From contig JAKJFI010000033.1 in assembly GCA_022704985.1 (NCBI GenBank), positions 1 through 8,518 on the forward strand: a stretch of 8,518 bases of DNA, written 5' to 3'. Below the pieces are notes generated by a model. It ran no database searches. It was not told where the DNA came from and was given only the letters and a program-made list of their open reading frames with translations. Position numbers and translations under genes: made by a program. Below, piece by piece: positions 1-5,027 of the stretch. Every line of letters begins with the position of its first letter. Position 1 is the stretch's first letter. Origin of the DNA: Candidatus Omnitrophota bacterium (GTDB lineage: Bacteria > Ratteibacteria > UBA8468 > B48-G9 > JAFGKM01).

Positions 1-485
1 TCTCATGGACAAACTCCGCGTTAACCGACAAAAGAATAAAAATTCCTCATAAAACCCATGAAGGAGAAATCCCTGCGACTTATGTGCCTGCGAGAAACAC
101 CGTACTCATCAGTATCGCGCTTGCCTTTGCCGAAACGACAGGGGCGGAAGCGGTCTTCACAGGGATAAACGCGGTGTGTTTTTCTGGATATCCCGACTGC
201 AGACCTGAATACATTAGAAGGTTCCAGCGACTCGTAGATGTTGCGCTGAAGAAAACAACCGAAGGGGAAAAAATCCGGCTTAAGACCCCGTTGCTCCATC
301 TCTCGAAAAAACAAATAGTCAAGAAAGGGCTTTCGCTATCGCTGGACTTCTCCCTCACGTGGTCATGCTATAAAAGCGGTAGGACGCCCTGCGGCAAATG
401 CCCCAGCTGTGTCCTTCGGGCGGAGGCTTTCGCTTCCTGCGGTATCCCCGACCCCCTGTATCGTCCCGGGAAAACTGCTAAATAA
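1..485 (+). CDS. queC: 7-cyano-7-deazaguanine synthase QueC, C-terminal part (5' end outside window)
   Basis: QueC converts 7-carboxy-7-deazaguanine to preQ0 with ATP and ammonia, a cytosolic step in queuosine synthesis. The frame is open from base 3 to the TAA at 483-485, about 160 codons or roughly two thirds of a usual QueC. The missing N-terminus would carry the ATP-pyrophosphatase loop. Visible family features, in order, are the IPATYVPARNT block, a GINAV...SGYPDCRPEY block, and the C-terminal zinc site: Cys in WSCYKSGR, then three Cys in PCGKCPSC, followed by VLRAEAF. The GTG at 84 lies inside the conserved YVPARNT block and is not the start. Homologues normally have Asp in NAVDYSGYPDC; here the residue is Cys (codon TGT). 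The gene converges on the small membrane-protein gene, with only 8 bases between stop codons. The family call is secure; the upstream gene context cannot be seen. Confidence 0.93.
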   Translation, partial: SWTNSALTDKRIKIPHKTHEGEIPATYVPARNTVLISIALAFAETTGAEAVFTGINAVCFSGYPDCRPEYIRRFQRLVDVALKKTTEGEKIRLKTPLLHLSKKQIVKKGLSLSLDFSLTWSCYKSGRTPCGKCPSCVLRAEAFASCGIPDPLYRPGKTAK

Positions 486-486
486 T

Positions 487-505
487 CCTTCCGTCAACTG
501 GAAGG
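487..505. terminator. hairpin between convergent genes, possible bidirectional terminator
   Basis: CCTTCC (487-492) and GGAAGG (500-505) form a perfect 6-bp stem around a 7-base loop. It begins one base after the queC stop codon, and the stop codon of the convergent minus-strand gene lies in the loop. TTT follows on the plus strand and ATTATTT on the minus strand, so both U-tracts are weak. The position between two convergent stops suggests shared termination; the stem is short, so this is moderate evidence only. Confidence 0.45.
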
Positions 506-910
506 TTTGACTATCTGCACCGGACCGGGAACATCGATGCTTTGCTGTCCTGCAGGCAGGTCAGGTATATCTATCTCCATACTGCCGCATACGGGACATT
601 TGGGTATAATTACAGCCGAGTCGGCCGACTGAGCATCCGGTGAGAAAGCGGGCTCCTCGAACGCAAAGATTGTATTGTCTTTCATGCATTTGTAAACCGG
701 ATATGCGTTCTTCCCTTCGCTAAACGGAGAAGAAGTCGGTATTTCCAGATTTTGCCCGACAACCACCTTCTGGAGAAAAACCTTGTTTGCCTGAACGTCA
801 ACAAGAAGCTTTTCATAGGTATACGGCTTGGGTTTCACGGACTTCGCCACAAGTCCGAGGGCAACCAGAATCACCACTATCAATCCAACCTGCGCCAGCT
901 TTTGCTTCAT
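494..910 (-). CDS. small membrane-anchored protein with zinc-ribbon-like CxxC motif, function unknown
   Basis: The product is 138 residues. A short basic N-terminus (MKQKLAQ) and one hydrophobic segment (about residues 8-23) suggest a signal anchor, with the rest exported. There is no lipobox cysteine. The exported part has Cys75 in YPVYKCMKDN and a CPVCG motif at 105-109 (Cys105, Cys108), spaced like half of a zinc ribbon; a fourth cysteine is absent. The C-terminus is Pro-rich and acidic. The ATG at 908-910 has a strong Shine-Dalgarno, GGAGGAGG, just upstream on the minus strand, so the start is well supported. The gene lies downstream of the MBL hydrolase gene, separated by a GC-rich interval with a possible leader peptide, and no strong terminator is seen between them. 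Function is not recognised. The motif resembles small exported zinc-binding proteins, but that is inference. Confidence 0.75.
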   Translation of the reverse strand: MKQKLAQVGLIVVILVALGLVAKSVKPKPYTYEKLLVDVQANKVFLQKVVVGQNLEIPTSSPFSEGKNAYPVYKCMKDNTIFAFEEPAFSPDAQSADSAVIIPKCPVCGSMEIDIPDLPAGQQSIDVPGPVQIVKPSS

Positions 911-924
911 TTCCTCCTCCTTTA

Positions 925-1073
925 CCCCGAACTCCCTGCTCCGAACACTTCCTGCGCCCCTTTGGGGGAGAAGGGCGCCGGTGCGATGAACAAAAGGCGC
1001 CGTTTAGCACGCCCGCCGGGTCAGTGAAGCGGGTGACCGAAGCCCGTTCCCCGGAGCAAGAAAGGATGCGGGG
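925..1073 (-). promoter_or_regulatory. GC-rich structured leader region with mutually exclusive stems
   Basis: This interval between the MBL and small membrane-protein genes is much more GC-rich than its surroundings and is dense in complementary blocks. Read as minus-strand RNA, arm A (1001-996, GGCGCC), arm B (979-973, GGCGCCC) and arm C (959-954, GGGCGC) follow one another. B can pair with A or with C but not both. A CCCC-AAA-GGGG mini-hairpin (967-957) overlaps arm C. A long-range closure is also possible: GCTCCG (1057-1052) with CGGAGC (943-938), and CCCCG (1073-1069) with CGGGG (929-925). The strong Shine-Dalgarno of the downstream gene follows at once. No U-tract is present, so control, if any, would be translational or by mRNA stability. 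No known riboswitch or RNA family signature was recognised. GC-rich DNA forms such pairings easily, so the regulatory reading is a hypothesis. Confidence 0.35.
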
Positions 1074-1078
1074 TTCAT
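1004..1078 (-). CDS. possible 24-residue leader peptide
   Basis: A short ORF runs from ATG at 1078-1076 to TAA at 1006-1004. It encodes 24 residues, beginning MNPASFLAPG and ending SLTRRAC. AGGAG (1090-1086) sits 7 bases upstream of the ATG, as good a ribosome-binding site as any in the window. It starts 37 bases after the MBL gene's stop codon, and no terminator separates them. The peptide has no membrane segment and no long run of one amino acid; the only clustering is Arg-Arg-Ala-Cys at the end. Its stop codon lies two bases before the first of three competing GC-rich arms, the arrangement expected of a leader peptide. It overlaps one strand of the long-range stem, so translation would open that stem. 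It could equally be a chance ORF inside a structured or repetitive element. Confidence 0.33.
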   Translation of the reverse strand: MNPASFLAPGNGLRSPASLTRRAC

Positions 1079-1115
1079 GATATATCTCCTGCGCTTTTTT
1101 CCATCAACTGCAAAC

Positions 1116-1739
1116 TCAAAACAATTCTTTTTCTGCGCCTATCGTTGAGGAAGGGCCGTGCCCGGGATAAATTACCGTATCGTCCGGCAGTGTTAACAGT
1201 CGTTTTCTTATTGAATCGAATAGTTGTTTTTCATCTCCGCCCGGCAGGTCTGTTCTGCCATAACCGCCGCAGAAAAGGGTGTCGCCGGTAAATGCGATTC
1301 TGTCTGAAAGCAGGCAAATACTTCCAGGCGAATGCCCCGGGGTATGGAGAACCGCAAACGAAAGTGTTCCCGCTCTCACGGTATCCCCGTCTTCCAGAAT
1401 TGAAGGCTGAACGTTTATTATCAGGGAAAAACCCAGAAAAGCGGAAAGATTTTTCTCTGGGTCACGCAGGCACTCCGAATCCAGGCGGTGGATGTAAACG
1501 GGCAGATGAAATTTTTCGTCCTCTTTTATGTGGTCGGCGTGTCCGTGCGTGTTGAGGACGAAGGACGGTTTTATTTTCTTTGCCAGGAGGATGCCCCGTA
1601 TCCTTTCATATTCATCGCCGGGGTCAATGACAAACGATTCACCCGTCTTTCCGCAGGTTACTATGTAACAGTTGGTTTGAATCTCGCCTGCAACGACAGT
1701 TTCTATTGAAATATCCACGGGAAGTATTATAATATACAT
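1116..1739 (-). CDS. MBL-fold metallohydrolase (glyoxalase II-like)
   Basis: A cytosolic metallo-beta-lactamase-fold hydrolase of the glyoxalase II / YcbL type; the usual substrates are thiolesters such as S-lactoylglutathione, but the exact substrate is not readable from sequence. Numbered from the ATG, it shows the binuclear metal motif THGHADH (His65, His67, Asp69, His70), then HTPGHSPGS (His136), TGDTLF (Asp153) and YPGHG (His194), all in normal order. Length is about 200-207 residues, typical of the short class without the C-terminal helical domain of full glyoxalase II. The start is uncertain. The ATG at 1739-1737 has only GGCGGA one base upstream. A GTG at 1718-1716 gives MDISIETVVAG, which fits the family N-terminus better, but it lacks a Shine-Dalgarno and would follow a TATAAT by 7 bases. 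The gene is divergent from the MFS gene and sits upstream of the leader region and small membrane protein. Confidence 0.9.
   Translation of the reverse strand: MYIIILPVDISIETVVAGEIQTNCYIVTCGKTGESFVIDPGDEYERIRGILLAKKIKPSFVLNTHGHADHIKEDEKFHLPVYIHRLDSECLRDPEKNLSAFLGFSLIINVQPSILEDGDTVRAGTLSFAVLHTPGHSPGSICLLSDRIAFTGDTLFCGGYGRTDLPGGDEKQLFDSIRKRLLTLPDDTVIYPGHGPSSTIGAEKELF
1706..1733 (+). promoter_or_regulatory. sigma70-type promoter for the MFS gene, with -10 shared by the divergent gene
   Basis: TTGAAA (1706-1711) and TATAAT (1728-1733) are separated by 16 bases, a near-consensus pair pointing at the MFS gene. Transcription would start near 1740, leaving a leader of about 17 bases before the ATG at 1757. 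The -10 sits in ATTATAAT (1726-1733), which equals its own reverse complement, so a TATAAT also faces the MBL gene at 1731-1726. Upstream of that minus-strand box only a weak TTGTTT at 15-base spacing is visible. The plus-direction promoter overlaps the 5' end of the MBL coding region. Confidence 0.55.
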
Positions 1740-1756
1740 TCCGCCAAAACAAAAAC

Positions 1757-2947
1757 ATGTGGAAAAAAACTTTCATCTCAGCGTTCATCGCCCAGATTTT
1801 ATCCATCCTGGGGTTTTCCTTTGCAATCCCGTTCCTGCCGTTTTTTATCGCTGAACTCGGAGTCTCCGGGATGGGACAGCTGGCGTTCTGGTCGGGCATC
1901 TGTCTCGGCGCCACAGGCGTCACCCTGTGTCTCTCCGCTCCGGTGTGGGGCGTGCTTGCTGATAGTTACGGCAGAAAGGCAATGGTCTGCAGGGCAATGT
2001 TCGCCGGCACGATAATTCTTTTGTTGATGTCCGTGGTACGCACTGTGGGACAGCTTGTGGTATGCCGGCTCTTACAGGGGTTTTTCACAGGGACCAACGC
2101 CGCCAGTATCGCGCTGGTCGCCAGCGTGACGCCCCAGGAGAGAAGCGGGTTGACGCTCGGCATGATGCAGGCGGCTGTTTTTATCGGTGCGGCGCTGGGG
2201 CCTCTATTCGGGGGCATTGTAGCCGACATGTACGGCTACCGCGCCGCCTTTCGCGCGGGCGCTCTGCTTATCTTTCTCGGCGGACTGCTGATTCTCCTGG
2301 TCGTCAGGGAAAGCTTCGTGCCGCCCGACGAAAAGAAGGAAAGTCTCCGGATGGGATTCAGGGATATCCTTTCGGTAAGCGGATTTCTCGCCGCCGTAAC
2401 TGTTATATTTGGGGTGCATTTGAGCAATTCAATAGTAAACCCTTCCTTCCCCTTGATTGTAAAGGAGCTGGCGCCTTCTCCTGAAAGTCTCAACAGTATA
2501 ACAGGTTCTGTTCTGGCGGCGGCCGCCGTTGCTGGAGCGTTTTCTGCCGCCTTGCTCGGACACATGGGCGACAGGTGGGGGCAGAAGAGGATTCTGATTA
2601 TCTGTTGTATAGCCGCCGCATTTGCATCGGCGGGGCATTTCTTCGTGCGGAGCCTGTCATCGCTGTTCGCGGTCAGGATAATGTTCGGCTTGAGCGTCGC
2701 GGGGATGCTTCCGTCCGCCAATGCGATGATACACCGGATTATCGACAAGAGATACATGGGCACTGCATACGGAGCGGCTACCTCTCTCAGCATGATAGGA
2801 TTTGCCCTGGGGCCGTTCATTGGCGGCACCGTAGCTAAGGCGACTAACCTGCGTATCCCTTTTCTCCTCACAGCTTTCTTTCAGAGCATGATGGTATTCT
2901 TCATCATCAGGTTCATGAAAACATCCTTTCAGGGTGAAGCAAGGTAA
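1757..2947 (+). CDS. MFS transporter, DHA1-like (drug/proton antiporter type)
   Basis: A 396-residue inner-membrane protein with about twelve hydrophobic helices in two halves split near residue 190-200. The loop 2-3 signature GVLADSYGRKAM (65-76) is motif A of the major facilitator superfamily. Its second-half counterpart GHMGDRWGQKR is at 268-278. VCRLLQGFFTG (102-112) matches the TM4 Arg-containing motif B. AAVFIGAALGPLFGG (139-153) matches motif C of proton-driven exporters, with a related LGPFIGG repeat at 351-357. Together these favour proton-coupled efflux over uptake; the substrate is unknown. The ATG has no clear Shine-Dalgarno, but a good promoter lies 24 bases upstream and the N-terminus (MWKKTFISAFIAQ) has the expected form. 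The gene is transcribed alone and converges on the DUF192-like gene. Confidence 0.9.
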   Translation: MWKKTFISAFIAQILSILGFSFAIPFLPFFIAELGVSGMGQLAFWSGICLGATGVTLCLSAPVWGVLADSYGRKAMVCRAMFAGTIILLLMSVVRTVGQLVVCRLLQGFFTGTNAASIALVASVTPQERSGLTLGMMQAAVFIGAALGPLFGGIVADMYGYRAAFRAGALLIFLGGLLILLVVRESFVPPDEKKESLRMGFRDILSVSGFLAAVTVIFGVHLSNSIVNPSFPLIVKELAPSPESLNSITGSVLAAAAVAGAFSAALLGHMGDRWGQKRILIICCIAAAFASAGHFFVRSLSSLFAVRIMFGLSVAGMLPSANAMIHRIIDKRYMGTAYGAATSLSMIGFALGPFIGGTVAKATNLRIPFLLTAFFQSMMVFFIIRFMKTSFQGEAR

Positions 2948-3136
2948 AAAAACAGATTGCAAGCAGGTTCTGCCATCTGCCCTTTGCTGTGCCGATAAAC
3001 TGTTTTTTCGTAAAACAGCACTCTTGTTTTTCTATAAGTCTCTTCCCGGAATTCCATGCGTTTTTGGCCATGATTTTTTTAAAAGGTCTAACGTCCTTCA
3101 AGTATTTTGGCAAGCGATACTGGAAACTGACTGAAA
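2948..3136. other. convergent intergenic region, no gene supported
   Basis: This 189-base AT-rich stretch separates the stop codons of the MFS gene and the DUF192-like gene. Short frames exist on both strands, but none has a Shine-Dalgarno or a convincing composition. The only structure noted is the hairpin at 3000-3018. Confidence 0.5.
3000..3018. terminator. AT-rich hairpin in convergent intergenic region, weak terminator candidate
   Basis: CTGTTTT (3000-3006) and AAAACAG (3012-3018) form a perfect 7-bp stem around a 5-base loop. On the plus strand it is followed within about 6 bases by a T-rich stretch (TTGTTTTTC). It lies 52 bases after the MFS stop codon. The low GC of the stem makes it a poor intrinsic terminator on its own. 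Confidence 0.3.
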
Positions 3137-3562
3137 TCAGGGGAAGAGTCCTTCTATGGCTATGGAGGTGCCTTCAGGGGCGACAGAGGCGCCTGTCTCC
3201 CTTACCAGCACGTCTTCCTTCAGCACGTTCATGCCGGCATCGAGGTAAACAATTTTTAAATCCCTGATTACCGGTCCGAAACCCTGGTCTGCATTGGTAA
3301 AACCGGTTCCGGGCAGGACTCCGGGAAAAATCATAAGCGTCTTTTCAAAATCCTTCTCCTGCGCGCCGGCAAAACCCTGGTTGGCAAGGCGGGTGTCAGA
3401 GGCGATGAGGATGCGGATGTCCTTAAACTGCACCTGAGGCCATTTTTCATAGGGGATGCGTGTTTTGCTGGAGGATGAATGGTGTACTACTGCAAAGGAT
3501 ATGGCTACTGCCGCGACAAACAGAATCACTGCGGTGAGAATATGTTTTTTGCGCCGGTTCAT
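3137..3562 (-). CDS. membrane-anchored DUF192-like protein
   Basis: I chose the ATG at 3562-3560, giving 141 residues, because GGAG lies 7 bases upstream. An in-frame ATG at 3577 would add five residues but has a purine run too close to it. The N-terminus is basic (MNRRKKH), followed by a hydrophobic segment (about 9-27), so the rest is probably periplasmic. From about residue 48 the pattern resembles DUF192: strand RILIASDTRLANQGFAG where the family has ADTPELRARGLMFR, then FEKTLMIFP where the family has GMLFVFP, and LKIVYLDAGMNVLKE where the family has LDIAFLDADGRVV. The family WMKNT motif is not recognisable; NADQGFGPV occupies that place. The match is by pattern only, with moderate confidence. 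DUF192 proteins have no settled function. The gene follows the alcohol dehydrogenase on the same strand, with a hairpin element in the gap. Confidence 0.6.
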   Translation of the reverse strand: MNRRKKHILTAVILFVAAVAISFAVVHHSSSSKTRIPYEKWPQVQFKDIRILIASDTRLANQGFAGAQEKDFEKTLMIFPGVLPGTGFTNADQGFGPVIRDLKIVYLDAGMNVLKEDVLVRETGASVAPEGTSIAIEGLFP

Positions 3563-3590
3563 TTGCAGACTCCGCATGCCCCCTCAGCAT

Positions 3591-3614
3591 AATCCTCTCT
3601 CCATGGGGAAAGGA
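3591..3614 (-). repeat. intergenic hairpin element, copy 1
   Basis: Plus-strand AATCCTCTCTC followed by CATGGGGAAAGGA. As minus-strand RNA it forms UCCUUUC / GAGAGGA (7 bp with one G-U) around an 8-base loop. It begins 14 bases after the alcohol dehydrogenase stop. A related element at 6504-6532 shares the first 11 bases and the GGAAAGG core and occupies the same kind of position, between a stop codon and the next start. No U-tract follows, so it may be a processing or stability element, or a small dispersed repeat. Confidence 0.4.
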
Positions 3615-3627
3615 CAAGAGAGATATG

Positions 3628-4776
3628 TCAGTAAGCTTTCTTGTAGATTGCCACAATATCCTGTGCCGTTACGGGTTTCGGATTGTTTTCTATGGGAACC
3701 GCAACTTTCAGCGCGTCCTGCGCGAGAGATTCGAAGTTTTCAGGTGAAATTCCCAGTTCTTTAAGACGCGGTATCCTGAATTTTTTCAGGAGGTCTTGCA
3801 ATGTATCTATTAATCCGGTTGCTTTCTCAATGTCGCTTTCGGCTGTAATACCGGCACAATCCGCTATCCGTGCAATTCTGCCGGCGGCTTCAGGCATGTC
3901 GAACTCCAGGACGTATGGAAGAAGAAGTCCGTTGCCCGTGCCGTGGGCCACGCCGAAAACCCCTCCGAGCGGATATGATATCGAGTGAACCGCTGTCACT
4001 CCGGCATTGGCAAGCCCAACACCGGCAAGAAAACTGCCGTACAGCATGTTTGCTCTGTGTTCGAGAAGGTTTCCGTTTTCGCAGGCCGCTGGCAGGCTGT
4101 TCCACATCAGTTTAACGGCGTTAAGCGAAACTGCTTCACTCATGAAATTCGCCTTGCGGGACAGGAAACTCTCTATAGCGTGGCACAATGCATCAAGTCC
4201 GGTTGATGCAGTTACCGCAGGAGGCACGCTAACGGTGAGGAGAGGGTCAAGTATCGCGGCTTCAGGATATAGAAACGGGCTGTTGATACCGCCCTTCTTC
4301 TTTTCGTCGGTTCTTATGAATACTGCGGTAAAAGTTACCTCGCTTCCCGTACCCGCGGTGGTCGGCACCATTACTTTGGGCAGTCCGGGGCCCGGCACCT
4401 TGTTGAGTCCCTGATAATCCCTTACGCTTCCGCCGTTGGTTATCAGTACCGCCGCGGCTTTGGCCGTATCAAGGGTACTGCCGCCGCCTATGCCGCATAC
4501 AATGTCGCATTTCTCCTTGAGGCCGAAAGAGGCGCACTCGTCTCCCAGTTCTGTGGACGGCTCTCCCTGCAACCTGTCAAATACGGCGGAACCGAGGCCT
4601 TGTTTCCTGAGATTTTCCAGAATCTCCCGGAACACATCCGTACCCGCGAAATTCCCGTCTGCCACCAGCAGAACCTTCTTTCCTCCGAGGGATTCGAGTG
4701 TTTCCGGCAGGCGCGACACGGAATTTTCTCCCCAGATGATTTCCGGTCTGCACATGAATTTAAATTTGTTTATCAT
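3628..4776 (-). CDS. iron-containing (group III) alcohol dehydrogenase
   Basis: A 382-residue cytosolic NAD(P)-dependent oxidoreductase that interconverts an alcohol and its aldehyde or ketone; this family includes FucO, AdhE C-terminal domains and 1,3-propanediol or lactaldehyde reductases. The dinucleotide motif GGGSTLDTAK is at 97-106, followed by PTTAGTGSE (138-146). The metal ligands are all present: Asp195 and His199 in TGLDALCHAIES, His264 in VHSISYPLGG, and His278 in AHGTGNGLLLP, at almost the same numbering as FucO. Length is typical. The substrate cannot be assigned. The ATG at 4776-4774 has no nearby Shine-Dalgarno, but a promoter with a perfect -35 box lies immediately upstream, so the mRNA may be leaderless. 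The DUF192-like gene follows downstream on the same strand. Confidence 0.94.
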   Translation of the reverse strand: MINKFKFMCRPEIIWGENSVSRLPETLESLGGKKVLLVADGNFAGTDVFREILENLRKQGLGSAVFDRLQGEPSTELGDECASFGLKEKCDIVCGIGGGSTLDTAKAAAVLITNGGSVRDYQGLNKVPGPGLPKVMVPTTAGTGSEVTFTAVFIRTDEKKKGGINSPFLYPEAAILDPLLTVSVPPAVTASTGLDALCHAIESFLSRKANFMSEAVSLNAVKLMWNSLPAACENGNLLEHRANMLYGSFLAGVGLANAGVTAVHSISYPLGGVFGVAHGTGNGLLLPYVLEFDMPEAAGRIARIADCAGITAESDIEKATGLIDTLQDLLKKFRIPRLKELGISPENFESLAQDALKVAVPIENNPKPVTAQDIVAIYKKAY

Positions 4777-4936
4777 AATGCATTATTTAATCCGCAAACC
4801 TTTCTTTTGTCAATTTCCCATAATCCATACTGGACGGAATTGTCATAGCGGAGACCGCTCTTTTGGACGTTATCATCCGGCGATGACGCCGGCGTGCCTT
4901 CACGTTTTTAAGAAAGGGTGTTTCTTCTGAAAGGAA
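4777..4936. other. intergenic region between tRNA-Leu and alcohol dehydrogenase: promoter and hairpins, no gene
   Basis: It holds the alcohol dehydrogenase promoter (4785-4813). A GC-rich stem has CCGGCG (4877-4882) pairing with CGCCGG (4887-4892) around ATGA. A small AGCGG-AGA-CCGCT hairpin lies at 4847-4859. An AT-rich AAGAAA / TTTCTT stem lies at 4910-4926, about 10 bases past the tRNA 3' end. The 4877-4892 stem could end the upstream holB-tRNA transcript, but no U-tract follows it on the minus strand. On the plus strand, a CGTG-CCTT-CACG stem is followed by T5 (4893-4909), although no plus-strand gene is present to need it. Confidence 0.45.
4785..4813 (-). promoter_or_regulatory. sigma70-type promoter of the alcohol dehydrogenase gene
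   Basis: On the minus strand, TTGACA (4813-4808) is the consensus -35 box. After a 17-base spacer, TTAAAT (4790-4785) matches the -10 box at four of six positions. Transcription would begin near 4778, only a base or two before the ATG at 4776, so the transcript would be essentially leaderless. This agrees with the absence of a Shine-Dalgarno. Confidence 0.5.
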
Positions 4937-5020
4937 TGCCGAAGTGGGGAGTCGAACCCCAACGGTGTTGCCACCACAAGGTCCTGAACCTTGCGCGTCT
5001 GCCAGTTCCGCCACTTCGGC
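4937..5020 (-). tRNA. tRNA-Leu (anticodon CAG)
   Basis: An 84-base class II tRNA. The acceptor stem GCCGAAG / CTTCGGC is perfect with discriminator A (4937). The D arm is GCG...CGC with a GG-containing loop. The anticodon stem CAAGG / CCTTG encloses TTCAGGA, giving anticodon CAG, which reads CUG. A long variable arm (GGTG...CACC) and a T arm (TGGGG-TTCGACT-CCCCA) follow. The long variable arm and A73 are leucine-type features. The 3' CCA is not encoded, so it must be added by CCA-adding enzyme. The gene starts 7 bases after the holB stop codon on the same strand with no terminator between, which implies processing from a holB-containing transcript. Confidence 0.97.
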
Positions 5021-5027
5021 GATTGAT

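Noticed and set aside
752..1080. Plus-strand frames and a 65-codon minus-strand frame across the GC-rich interval
   Set aside because: Low-complexity Arg/Pro-rich translations that overlap the real minus-strand gene and the inverted repeats; none has a ribosome-binding site comparable to the 1004-1078 ORF.
911..1115. Possible SRP RNA, 6S RNA, RNase P, c-di-GMP, cobalamin or fluoride riboswitch in the GC-rich interval
   Set aside because: The conserved core sequences of these families were looked for on both strands and not found.
2236..2871. A 211-codon open frame on the minus strand inside the MFS gene
   Set aside because: It lies wholly antisense to a well-supported transporter, has no recognisable domain, and its Ala/Arg/Pro-rich composition is what the reverse of a membrane-protein frame produces.
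2913..3134. Small frames on both strands in the MFS-DUF192 intergenic gap
   Set aside because: Non-ATG starts, no Shine-Dalgarno, and overlap with the MFS 3' end; nothing supports them as genes.
4007..4414. A 135-codon plus-strand frame, plus other long plus-strand frames, inside the alcohol dehydrogenase
   Set aside because: Antisense to a complete, motif-rich enzyme gene, with no Shine-Dalgarno or family signal.
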